Source of the DNA: Lepidodermella squamata
Taxonomy: Eukaryota > Gastrotricha
NCBI GenBank assembly: GCA_047495785.1
Contig: JBLDXI010000004.1
Location: 744,001-808,000 of the forward strand
Direction of reading: 5' to 3'
Length of the DNA stretch: 64,000 nucleotides
The notes under the pieces were generated by a model. The model worked only from the letters and a program-made list of their open reading frames with translations. It was not told the DNA's origin and searched no databases. Each line of letters opens with the position of its first letter. Within the stretch, counting starts at the first letter, position 1. Of the stretch, positions 33,800 through 45,240 are shown one piece after another. Both the position numbers and the translations under genes were made by a program.

Positions 33800-36700
33800 A
33801 GTCGAAGGAAAAAAGATCCCATGGGTCGAGCATTGTTCCTCTATATCACCGCGTAATAGTGAGCGTAACATGCTTGAGTTTATTTTCGCCGGGCGTGAAG
33901 AAATTTTCTCTAAGTCAGAATATCAGAATTTCGGGAGATTGCGCAAAATTGTGACTGCGCATAAGTCCGCTATTCTGCTACCGCCGACAGTTTCCGCTGG
34001 TTGCGATGCGCGTCGTGAAATTTGCGCAAAATATGCGACTTTCCGTTTATAAATCTCTGATTTCGTTCACATATTGATTCTCATTATTTAATTACCCAAC
34101 TTATGATGCAATTAAATTAAATTATGTCATTAAAAACTCAATTGTTGAAAATTATTTAATATACTTTCAAAAACTTGATGTAATTAATAATATTAATCGA
34201 TATAATGAATGAAAAAATTGAATTTCATTACAAATAGAGAACTTTCAGGAATTTATTGGTTTTGTGTTTTTAAACGCTGCCATCTTTGCCGCGGACTCGA
34301 ATTGGTTCTTGCCAGCAGCATGAGTAGCAGAAAGTCGCTAGTTTTGATTTTCGTTCAATTTTTCAGATGGCCGAGGCGACAGGTGACTGTCTGAAAAAAA
34401 TTACTGAAAAAAATTGGATGGAATTTTTTGGCAGAGGATAATTCTTACGGATTGGCGATGGAATGATCCGAATGACAGCGATGAGCCAAAAATCCTATGA
34501 ATGATCCCATCCCTGCGAGATCGAAATAAATCGCCCTAACATTTGCTTTCGGCAGTAATTTCCTGCCATCAGCCGAGGGTGTTCTATGCTGATTTCTTCG
34601 CCGGAGATGGGCGATCAATTTGGTGCCTGGCTGGCGAAATTTACACGAATGTTCTCATTAATTGTTTGCGTGAATGACTTGAAATGTGAAATTTTTTCCT
34701 TACGCATTATTCAGAGCTGTTATTCTGCGCGAGACAGGCGAAAAAACGTAGAATGAATTAATATAATGAGCAATCTTTGCGGTGGAAAATTATTATCAGA
34801 AGGCTGTGAAAACAAGGCTGAAGTTGTCTTTAATTTTTCACAATGATAATAGCGCGCGCAGGGTGTTTTATTTATCGTATACCTGCGGCTTAAAAGTGTG
34901 ATATCCGAAAAAATTTGCCATTCAACGCGATCTCTCGCGTTAGTTATTAAAATTCAAAATATTTCGTAATTTTAGTACTTCACTTGAGGACTTCGGGACC
35001 TGAATAAATTAATTTTTATCAAAGTTCTCAAATTTTGGATCATTTTGGCTTTGTTTAAAACGAGTAACCTTACACGTGACCGAGTGGTCGATGCTTTCGT
35101 TAAACGTTCAGCCTTATTTTTTTAATTATGACTCATTTTGGCGGTAATTTACAAGAAGAGAATTTTCAATAAAATAAAAAAAACGAAAACGGAAATTAAA
35201 TTTTTCGAATTCGCTTATTTGCGTAATCGTAATCTGTCCGAAAAATGCGCTAAATTAGACACTGCGTTAACGAGGGACGCCAACCCCCGGCACTGGTTAA
35301 AAAACGACGAATATCTTATTTCAAAAACAAAAAATGTGACTAAAATCATCTGACATGACGATATCAATTTTTCTCGATTTTCCCCCGAGTTCGATTTCTT
35401 CCGTAGGGGCAAACCCCTTTTATGCACCCTATTTTGCCCCTTGAACCGGCAGAATTTTACGGTGAAAGATTCATGGCGATGCGAGTAGTCTCTTTTTTAC
35501 TGTAATTTTTTGAAAATATGAAAAACCAAGTCGCCAGGTTTCAGTCAATTTTGGTTGTCGGATGAAAAAACACATCGGTCGGATGTAAAAAGTTTTCCCC
35601 GCGCGCAAATTTTTGCGAGGTTGATAAATGGAGCAGAAAAAAATGGGGAAATCCCGCCCCCTGGAGGAAGAAATTTATTACTAGCCGAAAATGTATATAT
35701 CCATCTCTAATAAATTTGCCGGAGATCAAAAAAGCGCTATACTGTTGAGAGCATGGTTTCGGTGAAATTTTGTTGCTGTTTCGAGCGGGGCGAGGCTTTG
35801 AACAGGCCAAAAAAATGGAAATCATTTAAACTGATGAACTAATGATGGATGAAAAGTGGCAACATTTTCAAATACCTGATATGCAGCTGTTAGGGATGGA
35901 AGGAGAAGAAAAAACATCGAACTTTATGTATTAGCCGATATAATTCGACCGATAAAAATCGATGTTTAGGCGCGGTACTAGGTTCCTGGCAGTATTAAGT
36001 TTCCCCATATTACCAGCCCGGAAAAAAATAGATTTGGGTATGAATGGAGATCGCGCCTGGAGAACACATGAAAAATAGTGTTTTCATTGCTACGGCACAG
36101 TTACTAAATATTGGGGGAAAAGCCCGAATTTCTTAGGAAAATAAGAGGAAAATGAGTGACAATTTTTTTGAATTGAACTAGAACTTGTTGTTCGCAAAGG
36201 GCGTTCACGTTACGGAACAACTAGCACTTTAAATGCGAGTTTTTCCGCAGCGTGATAGAGTGAGTGAAGAATGTGTACAAAATACGGAAAAATACTGCCC
36301 GAAAAGAATGTAAAATGAGAGACAAAGTCTAATCGTTACGGCACCCTCGCAATAACAGGCTTTTTAGGTGACGTCATAGGCATGTGGAACGATTATTGTG
36401 ATTTGTTGTATAATCTGGACACGTAATGAGGCGATCTTGGCTTTCTTATGGGTGGTCCGAAAAAATCCGATTTGCCGGTGTGGCGAAAAATGACGAAAAA
36501 GCGAAACGAGCCCCGGTCCATTTACGTAGATTCGAAAATAATCAACTAAATTACTATCTGTTTTTCGCCTGGTTGTCATTACTGCTTTTTTATCCGAATC
36601 TTAAATAAGGATCATCCTAAATTATTCCAGTCTCGCAAAAGTTGAGGGAAAAATTACATGAATTGTCTGCCAATTTAAAAAAAAACTCGACAATAATACT

Positions 36701-37032
36701 TGCGATTCACAACAGTACAAACTGTATACGAGGTCGAAATATCAGTAATCAATTCCCCTAATAATATCAAATAAAGCCGAATAACTCGCAAGGGAATTTA
36801 AAATTTTAAAATTTTAAATTAAAAAAATCACGCCTATATACAAGATTGCATTTGCGCTGCGAAAAATTTTCAATTTCATGACGCTTTCTTTCATTAGTTG
36901 TATATTTTAATGAAACACGTGGTATCATAAAACTATGGTACATAAGTAACTGATTGTTTGTGGCCCTAGATAGCACTTGAATATCTTGAAAATCGGATTG
37001 CTGTTTCTTTATAACGCCTTTATAATAACTAA
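33800..37032. other. AT-rich left part of the 14.28-kb insertion
   Basis: About 3.2 kb without a supported gene. Frames are short; the longest (minus 35541-35825 and plus 33870-34052) have no domain or good splice context. No tandem structure stands out. Confidence 0.5.
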
Positions 37033-37709
37033 ATGTCAAACAAAAATTCTCGCCAAAAGAAGGAAGAATTCGCCAACACTCGTCTACCTCAGATCACATC
37101 TCAAGGCCGAATGATAGCTTTTAAGCTAGAGTATAACCGTCAGCTGACTTTTGGACAGGTAAATATATTTTCAAAGGGCTATTTTGCGATATTTATTTAT
37201 ATCAAATGGGGGGAAAAGGGGAAAGGCTATTCAATTTTGACAAGATTTTTTATTCGCTATTAAGATTGTATTCATTTTTCCTTAACATATTATTATGTCA
37301 AAAATTATAGGAATGCGATGTGTATAATTTCGATTGCGAAGACGCGCCAACTGTTCCCACGAAAGTTGTCCAGCACGAGCATGTGGCGGAGCTGACCGAG
37401 GCTCACAAGGATCGCCTGCACAAGCAGGTGCGTTGCATCCCCTGCTATGACCGGCTAAGGCTCGATCTTGGCTTCTCTGCAGAGGAGGCGGGCAAAAAAT
37501 GTCGCAAGGCGACGCAGCGGTGCGTCACTTGTCCCGGAAGGCCGGGCATTTGCCGCCAATGCTGGCCGTACATCGAAAATCACGGCGGGGTGAGTGGGCC
37601 AGCGGAACCGGGGCCAGCGGAGTCAGGAGAACCAGTCCAACCAGTGGACAAGATGGAAGAAGATCGCGGAATTTCCTTGGAGCGACTTTTTGCCTTATGC
37701 GACGATTAA
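37033..37709 (+). CDS. Two-exon gene with piggyBac-like C-terminal Cys-rich (zinc) domain, 174 aa
   Basis: Exon 1 37033-37158 starts with ATG (MSNKNSRQKKEEFANTRLPQ). A GTAAAT..TTATAG intron (37159-37310) joins in phase 0 to exon 2 37311-37709 (ECDVYNFDCEDAPT onward). The C-terminal half has Cys-x2-Cys-x18-Cys-x6-Cys-x2-Cys-x6-Cys-x2-Cys-x6-His: RCIPCYDRL, KKCRKATQRC and CPGRPGICRQCWPYIENH. The CxxCPxxPGxC..C...H arrangement is what I know from the C-terminal zinc domain of piggyBac transposases. The catalytic DDD domain is absent. A Pro/Gly-rich linker and an acidic tail ending LFALCDD follow. It may be a domesticated or cargo DNA-binding factor of the 14.28-kb element, or an unrelated zinc protein. 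Confidence 0.6.
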
Positions 37710-38778
37710 TTCTTGTTATAATTTATTGCGCTATATTATTATTATTATTATGTGATGATTAGGCCCAAAAAAGCAAAAAAATCAAATGCAGAATAGTTTC
37801 ACCTTGAGTTAACAATTCTAACTTAGTACGGCAGATATTCGGCAAGAAATTCCAGTTTAAACCTCAGATTTTTATGCAAATTCAAGCCATATAAAATGAA
37901 GAAAAATTATACTAGTTTGCTGATGCTTAGGACTTATAAATTACCTGTTCGCCGCTTTGAACGAAATAAATAATAAAAATCTTATCATCGCCTAAGAAAA
38001 AAAGTCGTTCTAAATAATCCCGCGATCTTCTTCCTTGTTATGGTTTGGTGATAAAAACAAAAATCGTTGAGCGAATTGGCCTGAATTAATGTTGCAAAAA
38101 ATAAATGTGCCTAATCGAAGGTATAAGCCCAAAATCTAACGTATTCAATCACTGAAAATAATTTGGTGAAACTTGTGGAGAAAAATATATCGACAACAAG
38201 TGAGAGGAAATATTAAACAATTAAAATAATTTTAATTTGAAAATACTAAACAATTTTGGAGACAGTGATAGTAAGAGTTATCAAAATTGCGAAATTGTAC
38301 GTTGATATAGGGAACCCCCAGCTCTAGTTCGAAAACAAGGAGAAACCCCGGCTTTAAAATCTTCCTAGTTCGTTGTTTTTCAGCATGCAAAATTCAGATT
38401 ATTCTACAAAAATTTCAATTTCTTCAATTTAATAGCACGTGATTGAAACGTGAAAAAGCGCGCCGTTATAAGTGCAAGAGAACAGCAAGAGAGGCTAGGT
38501 ATAAATTTCTTAACGCCAAGAAAATGTGACATATTCAATTAAAGGATTTTTTATATTAAAAAATTAAACGCCGGTGCGGGTTCCCTGTAACGTGAGATTC
38601 GTTGTTATTCCCCTGCGTTAAATAAATTTGGTACTTTTTCTTATCATGTGTCTCGAACTGGTGGTGCTGGTAGTAGCTGTTTTCAAATTACAGAGCTCTT
38701 AGCGTTGCGCAATATAGGCTCGTCCTTTGTGGCTGATGTTTAGTGGAGGCAGAGGAATTTTAATATTTTATCTATTTT
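37710..38778. other. Non-coding stretch inside the insertion
   Basis: About 1.1 kb of AT-rich DNA after the zinc-domain gene. It contains a short TTATTATTATTATTA run near 37735. No gene was recognised. Confidence 0.5.
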
Positions 38779-39175
38779 TGGCGTCCTAATTTTCACCATG
38801 ATATTTGCTGCCTAAAATCGACGCGGCTCCCGCAACGTTCATGGCGTTCTCAAAGAGTTCACATTGTTCTCAGACTTCGATTACGCCGTCGCCTTCGCTT
38901 GTCCCATTTTCCGCTGATTTTTCAATCCTAGAAATCTTAAAATTCCACGAAGTGGCTTTCTCTCGCGGAAGAGTTCACATTGTTCTTGGACTTCGATTAC
39001 GCCGGCATTATGCGTCCTAATTTTCGTCCGATTCCGTGGAAATCGTAAAAATTTTCAACTCGACTGCAGCCTGCATGGAAATCTGAAAAGAGGTCACATT
39101 GTTCTAGTCGGTGATTACGTGCATATCTCTATATTTAGCGGCCGATTACGTCTCGTCAAATTTCATCCTGCTTTT
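38779..39175 (+). repeat. About 118-bp diverged tandem repeat, three units
   Basis: AGAGkTCACATTGTTCT..GACTTCGATTACGCC occurs at about 38855, 38971 and 39090 (third copy GTCGGTGATTACG), a spacing of about 117-119 bp. GCGTCCTAATTTT recurs before and between units (38780, 39010). A CT dinucleotide run follows at about 39232-39256. No coding potential. Confidence 0.65.
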
Positions 39176-39453
39176 ATGCGTTGAAATATTTAGGCTTTTA
39201 TTGTCTGCATGCTGTCTTGTTTCTCTCCCACTCTTCCTCTCTCTCTCTCTCTCTCTCCGAAGAATATTTCCACGAATTTTATTTCTTTAGAGAAGTTTAA
39301 TAATTAATTTCAACAAAAATTTACAAGGCGCGAATCACCAAATGTATACAGGTAACTATGTATAAACGAGGCTGGGAATGCGGGAGAAATTAAGCGGAAA
39401 TCAGAGGGAATATTTGAGCAATTTTAGTAAAATAGCTATTAAAATTACACGCC

Positions 39454-40119
39454 CTAATAATATTTAAAGACAACAACAATATCACCCCAGTCATTATTCC
39501 CAGTCTTCAGACCTCGCCAGCGTAGCTTGATTGGAAAAATGCGGCTAATCTTTCGCGGCCATAACGAAAATTCAGCTTCTGAAACATTTATCAGATTGAA
39601 GAAAGCCTTTCTTTCCATCTCGAACGATTTCGCCAACCGATGATGGGGTCTAAGGAACAAAAGGCATCGCGAAAAAATGATTAGTTCCATATATAGGCAA
39701 TATAGGCAAATATAGGCTCATTCTGAGGCCATATTTGAGGCCAGTAATTTTTTTAAATTATTTTTAACAATTTAGGGTTTTAATTAAAATTTAAACATGT
39801 TTTCATTTATTTCAATTTTTCTAAAAAACAGAAAAAATACCTGGGGTTTATGTCGTGAAAATTTGCGAAGCGGCATGGCACAGAAACACGCCCTGCCTTC
39901 AGGTCCGCGCCTTCTAATTTAGTCGCCGGTTTACTTAGGATCGACGCTATTCGTAGGGCTATTTGATTAATTACAGAATAAATAGGTCCACGTGCTACGG
40001 TTGGTAAATTGGGCGGCCGGGTGTTTTTACGAAGTGCGCGAATGGCCTCTTTCATTTCACCATCGCCATAGTGCGTGGTGCCGAAAAATTGAGGGGAAGG
40101 ACAGGGTCTCGGGCGTAAA
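39454..40119 (-). CDS. 3' part of an unrecognised spliced gene (minus strand)
   Basis: Exon 40119-39841 follows an acceptor (CAACATAG) and ends in CCCAG before a GTATTT donor. A 191-bp intron (39840-39650) ends CTTAG, and exon 39649-39454 ends with TAG. The split codon (AG then A) keeps the frame. Visible protein parts: LRPRPCPSPQFFGTTHYGDG, MKEAIRALRKNTRPPNLPTV, ALRIASILSKPATKLEGADL, then RPHHRLAKSFEMERKAFF, FSLWPRKISRIFPIKLRWRG and GDIVVVFKYY. The start exon is not resolved; a candidate ATG at about 40482 does not splice in phase. I do not recognise the family. It runs opposite to the other genes of the 14.28-kb insertion. Confidence 0.45.
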
Positions 40120-40796
40120 CTATGTTGGTTTATAACCATGGAGTTGAAAAAAATGTATAAAAATCGCAACAAACTTTCAAGTTTTGCAAAATATTAGTTT
40201 GGCTAGTTCAGTTGAATTAATCGGCGTCAGACTTTCATGCCATTTATATAACCAGCGATTACAAGTCTTGGTCTAACCCTAATTTATTCCTATATGTTCT
40301 GAAGCGATAGAACCGGGGCGATAAAATAATTTGTTCGAAAACAACGATTAGACAATAAAAAACTATTATTACTACTTTTTATACGACTACTTGTATTATA
40401 GCCTTGAGAAAAATCTGGAAAACTGGTGAAAAGTTTCTGATGAGTTTCTTGGCAGAAACGAAACGCAATCTCAGCGCAGCCCGAAAACCGACTCATTTCG
40501 AAAGAGTAAATATTGAAAATCCAATCGCTAAAATTAAGAAAAAATCTGTCAATAATTTAGTGCTTTTTATCGACCAAATTTTTTTTCAAAATTAATCCTC
40601 CTTAATAAGCTGTTCTGAGATTGCGTCAAACTTGCCATCACCAATTTTTGCAGCTAAAATGACTATATTTTTGTTAGCCAATGCGCAAATGCCGTTTTCC
40701 TAAAAATGACCATAAATAAGTGGCGTCGAGCAAGCATAGTTTACTAAAATTGCAGTGCGCATCATTTAATGACAGAATTTAGAGAATAGCGTAGCC

Positions 40797-41127
40797 CAGA
40801 GTTGTCCACGGGTCGAAAAATTGAGGCCCGACCGAGCCCGTCAGTAAATATCTCCAAACCCGGCCCGGCCCGTAGAAGAAAAGTCACACGAAATTAGTAT
40901 TCCTTCTTCCTTTTCGATGCTCAAAAACTTCAAAGAGACGTCATTTTTACTCGAAGTTGGCATTATATTGATGTTTTGCTACGGGAATAACTTAAAATCT
41001 TACTGTCAAATTTACTGAAAGCAATTGCAAAGAAATCCTAGAAGACGGGTTTTGAAAACCAGAGGATTGGAAAACCCATACCCGCCCAAACCCGGCCCGG
41101 GTTAAACCCGGCCCGTGGACAACTCTG
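40797..41127. mobile_element. hAT-type MITE, 331 bp, TSD gcgtagcc
   Basis: Ends are CAGAGTTGTCCACGGG and CCCGTGGACAACTCTG, perfect inverted repeats of 16 bp, flanked by exact 8-bp repeats GCGTAGCC (40789-40796 and 41128-41135). The interior is rich in CCCGGCCCG. Non-coding. The CAG terminus and 8-bp TSD indicate hAT. It is nested in the 14.28-kb insertion. Confidence 0.9.
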
Positions 41128-41721
41128 GCGTAGCCAACCCTTTTAACGATGGGCAGAACAAACTAAAATCAAAAGCCAGTGTAAAAGCCACTAATGAGGA
41201 TAGTCGGATCGTTTTTAGTTGGATTGGAATGCGACATGAATATTTTAAATGCGAAATAGGAGCATATCGAAGAGTTGAAAGAATCACGTGTCCGCTAATG
41301 ACCTAATTAAGGGATGCGCATTATTAGATCATTTGCAACCACCCTGAAAACCGAATTTTTTTTGTATTCGCACTCTGAATTTTGCTGAAATTTCGATTAT
41401 TGAAAATAAAGAAAAATCTACTTAAAAATCTAAGAAGTGAATAAAGTCGAAAAAGCCTATCCGTCACGAAGTCGTTTTTTCTCCCGATAATTTTGGTACT
41501 CGCGTAATATTGCTAATTATTGAAAAAAATATTCCTTGCCCTTGGAAGCGAATGAAATCTTAAACCATTAAAATCTTTGAAAATGGGCTGAATTTCGATA
41601 AATAATAATTCTTAACTCATCAAGGCTTGATTACCTCATTATTCTCCAGATTCTTCAGCCTTTCAGCATTTACTATCTCTGCATCGCACGATTTGCTTAG
41701 AATTGATTAATTTCGTACCTA

Positions 41722-42699
41722 ATGGCTCAAAAGCGGCCTCTTGGTGCTGAATCGGGCTTGGAATCGAGCTCGGAAGAGCCAATAGCTGAGTCCCGTTTCC
41801 CTCTCGGTAGAATCCCCAAGGTGGCGAGGAGCACATCAGGGGCCCAGCTCAACTACTTTTCAGTGAAGCCAAGTAATCCACCCAGGAAGAATCCGATCGA
41901 CCGTAACAAGCCAGGTTGCAGTGGAACAGCGCCGCCAGGAACTTCGGCTGAAGTTCCGCCACCTAGGGCCAACAATGCGAAGACGTCAAGGCGACCGGTC
42001 TCGCCAGTTGCTTCTTTAACAGAGCCAGACTTGCCGCGTGATATGGCTCGATCAAACGCCCTGCAGAGATCTTTCCTGGAAGAAGAAGAAACGACATCAT
42101 TTGATGACAACGTAATTTTTTGAACTAATTCATTTAAGCCTAAAAAATATTTACTTCACAAATATTTCTAAATTTCATGATTTTTAATGAAACGGTTTTC
42201 CCCTTGAAATATTTCATCTATCATTAAACGCCGCAATACAGTAAAATCTGAATTTTCATCCGAGGTGGGAGAATGCAATTCTTCATTTTTCCAAAAAAAT
42301 ATGCGAGTTTTGCTATTTACACTCCAGTTTTCGCAATTTATAACGCATTTGGCCAACTTTCGTCGCAAATTTATCCGATCTGAAATTATAAAATTTCACA
42401 ACGGAACTTGACGTGGATTTCAAATTAGGAATTTTTCAATTTTTTCGGCTTCCCTAAATCCTCCAGGGAACACCACTTTGCCCTTTTCAAATGGTGAGTA
42501 TCCGTGGTCTAAAATATCTCAATTATCCGAATCGAAGCTGATTTTACAAATTTTAAGAACGTAATTTCCTCCATAGTTACTACGCGTGATGGTACTTCAT
42601 GAAAATAAATCTGCATTACCCAGCCAGATTTTTCAGGATTTTCGAAGAAGAGACGAGATTAGAATTGGAATGAATTTAAGGGTCCGACAGCGGGCGTAG
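41722..42699 (+). CDS. Three-exon gene, Pro/Ser-rich unrecognised protein, 179 aa
   Basis: Exon 1 41722-42111 (ATG, MAQKRPLGAESGLESSSEEP) ends at GACAAC before GTAATT. Exon 2 42467-42493 (27 nt, GTPLCPFQM) lies between CTCCAG and GTGAGT. Exon 3 42577-42699 (LLRVMVLHENKSALPSQIFQ, ends RVRQRA, TAG) follows CCATAG. All joins are phase 0, total 540 nt. The long first exon is low-complexity (PRKNPIDRNKPGCSGTAPPG) and acidic near its end (FLEEEETTSFDDN), probably disordered, possibly nuclear given its basic patches. No family recognised. It lies 229 bp before the next gene on the same strand. Confidence 0.5.
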
Positions 42700-42928
42700 C
42701 CAAAATTTTGATTACAACTTATTCCCCATAGTTAATTAGAAAACGTGACGATAATTCGCAATGCGTTTGAAATCGTTATTGTTGCATCTAATAACTTATC
42801 ATGGGCACAGTATTTCAAACGCCATTAGTCGCCTTTAGTCACATGACAGAAACAGTTGGATATATCTGATCCTAATAATGTAGAAATTAGGCAAAGTTTT
42901 CAGAGCGAATTTATCGATTTTTTTCATC

Positions 42929-43355
42929 ATGAGCAACCTCGAAGACGACGATCGCTATTCAACGGGAGATTCTGAATATGACAGCGACGAGTCCATGAGA
43001 TTAAGGGCGAAAGCCAAGCGAAAAGCTGAAGAGTATGCCTTTTATCACCGTTTGTCATGGCACAACTATAAACGCGAGAATCCTACATTAAGTAGCCACT
43101 TTGTTCCTAACAAACTGGGTATGAATTAGCTGAATAGCAGCGCTCCAAGTAAGAATTTTCACCTTATGCACTTTTCTTGCAGAAAGAAGCGCTTCGTGCA
43201 TTGAGTTTATAGCCGATCGAACCGGAGACTGGAATATGACGTGGTATATGCTTACTGAGCTAGGGAATATACCTGCGAAACGACGATATTCAGTCAATTT
43301 GGGAAAACACGAATTCAACTTCGGAGGTTCTTTTCGAAGAAAGGACTTCAATTGA
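42929..43355 (+). CDS. Two-exon gene, unrecognised 120-aa protein with acidic N-terminus
   Basis: Exon 1 42929-43118 starts MSNLEDDDRYSTGDSEYDSD. A 64-bp intron (43119-43182, GTATGA..TTGCAG) splits a codon (phase 1). Exon 2 43183-43355 runs through CIEFIADRTGDWNMTWYMLT and YSVNLGKHEFNFGGSFRRKD to TGA. Total 363 nt. Features: an acidic head, a basic helix-prone stretch (RLRAKAKRKAEEYAFYHRL) and a compact C-terminal part with aromatic residues. Intron size and phase support a real gene. The family is unknown. It ends 127 bp before the Harbinger element. Confidence 0.5.
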
Positions 43356-43866
43356 GCTTAAGTGCTGAACCTATCTGATTTTGCCCTCAATATTTTGATC
43401 AACAGCTAATTCACCTTATTTAATTTCATGCTTTGATGCCATTCAAGAGGTTTCAGAAATAAATTAATTCGCCTCCGTGTAATGGTGCTTTCACAAATGC
43501 GTCCGACGAGCGTCCGACGTTTTCGGCGCCCGAAGTTTCGTAATAGGCGACCGAAGTAGCGTAATAGTTGCCCGACGTTCAGATTTTCTTTCACAAACGC
43601 GCGCACTTCGGCCTGCGCGCCCGAAGTTTGAACAATAGCGCGTCCGACGCAGCGCGCGCACGCAAAACAATGAACGTCGGATCGGAGACCCGCAAAACTA
43701 CCGTCCGAAGTGCGTCCGAACCGAAGAGTTTAAACAAAAGAATCTAACGAAGAGCGGAAAAGTTTTATTGGGCTCAACAACAGCGGAAATTACAACACCA
43801 TATACTACAACACATTTCAACAATTTAAGACAAAAATTCAACAAAAAATTACAAAACAATTTACAA

Positions 43867-44951
43867 TTAGTTGAACACCGTGCGACGGACTAAATCACTA
43901 ATATCGAAAAACAAGCGCGATATTTCGCTTTTGCTGAGAGGTGATTCATCAATAATATTTAAAATCGACGCAAATTGTTCATTAATAGCGCGACGGCGCT
44001 CTGTAAAGAGCGGCTCGCCCTCGAGCGAGGCGATTATCGCCCGGGTAAGTGGGTCAAGTTCTTCAGATTCTTCCGCCTTCCGCTTCTTCCGACCACTGCT
44101 TGCCGCTGCTGCTGACGGTGTCGACTGTTCGATGAAGTTCGACTGCGAGTCTTGAACGCCGGCTAAGACGGGCGGAGGGTTCAACTGACCAGCGTCGCCG
44201 GAAGAATCGCCAGTAGCATTGACTTGAGGCGTTTGAGGCGTTTGAGGCGTGTGAGGCGTGTCGGGGCGAAGTTGCCGGGCAACTGACGCAGGTAACGCCG
44301 AAGAAACAGGTAAATTCGACTTCGTTCTGAAAAATATGAAAAATTTAAGCAATTTGTTTCCGATTTTCCGCACATTTTTCATTTAAAAAAAAAATAAATA
44401 AAATAACTCACTTGTTTTTGTACATCACTACGTCCGCCAGAAAGGTCATCGCCTCGTAGAAGGCGAAACGGACAGTCTTCTCAGCTGCCGAGCCGCTCGC
44501 CACGTACTGCTTGTGGCATTTAGTGAAGCGGTCGCGAAGACGCTGCCACTCCTCGCTCACTTCTTTGTAGGTGTACGGCTGTGCCGGGGCTGACGCTGTC
44601 GCGGGCTTCATCGGAAGGCGTGTGGCCAGAGTAGCCCACAGGGCATTTTTGAAGACTACGTCGCTGTATTTGACGTCTGACGGCAGCCAAAGCGACGGGT
44701 TGTGTCGAACAAACTCGATAATAGCGGCATGCACCTCGGAGCTGCTCGAACGAAATCGAAGAAGACGCGGACGACGACGAAGAAGCCGACGAGGACGGGC
44801 GAGAATTGTTGGGCGGAACCGGTGTTGGCGGCAACTGCGAGTACGACATGTGTTGAGACGGTTGCATCATCGTGTACGGTTGGCTGTCATCGAAAGTCAC
44901 CTGAGACGACGACGACGACGACGACGGAAAATAATAGCGCATGTCGTTCAT
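43867..44951 (-). CDS. Harbinger accessory protein with MADF/Myb-like DNA-binding domain (frame break in exon 1)
   Basis: The start ATG at 44951 gives MNDMRYYFPSSSSSSS and a Ser/Pro/Gln-rich region. The MADF-like domain (AAIIEFVRHNPSLWLPSD, FKNALWATLATRL, EEWQRLRDRFTKCHKQY) lies one frame over, so a small indel near 44750 breaks continuity, unless a very small intron is present. After VVMYKN the donor GTGAGT and an acceptor in TTTTTCAG define an 85-bp intron (44411-44327). Exon 3 (44326-43867) adds repeated TPQ units, a basic KKRKAEES motif and a C-terminal helix-prone tail (IASLEGEPLFTERRRAINEQ). In Harbinger elements this second protein aids nuclear import and end binding of the transposase. 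Confidence 0.8.
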
Positions 44952-45240
44952 TTTAACGAAAAACTAGCCAAATTCGAGTAAAAGCTGAGTGAAAGTCTAG
45001 TTTTCGGCGAGTTTTGAGTTGAGCGATGATACCCTAGCTGATGTTGGATTGGTTTAAATAACCCAAAATCGCGGCATTTTCGGACGCCATGTTGAGAAAT
45101 CAAAGGGCGCACCGCCAAGATGGCGGCAGGCGCTGCGTCAATGCGCGGCCGCCACGCTCGTCGTCATGCTCGCCTCGCCTCGCTCACCTGGATGCCACTA
45201 ATCTGATTAAGAAAATTTAATTAATTTCTCTTCTCCTGAA

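Noticed and set aside
33777-33856. Arg/Lys-rich tail of the first gag frame as the natural gag C-terminus
   Set aside because: It lies beyond the inverted-repeat boundary, and the true zinc-knuckle continuation is found in frame at 48056.
44520-44981. Plus-strand Arg-rich frames at 44571 and 44702
   Set aside because: They are antisense to the Ser-rich, MADF-coding exon of the Harbinger element and owe their composition to that strand.
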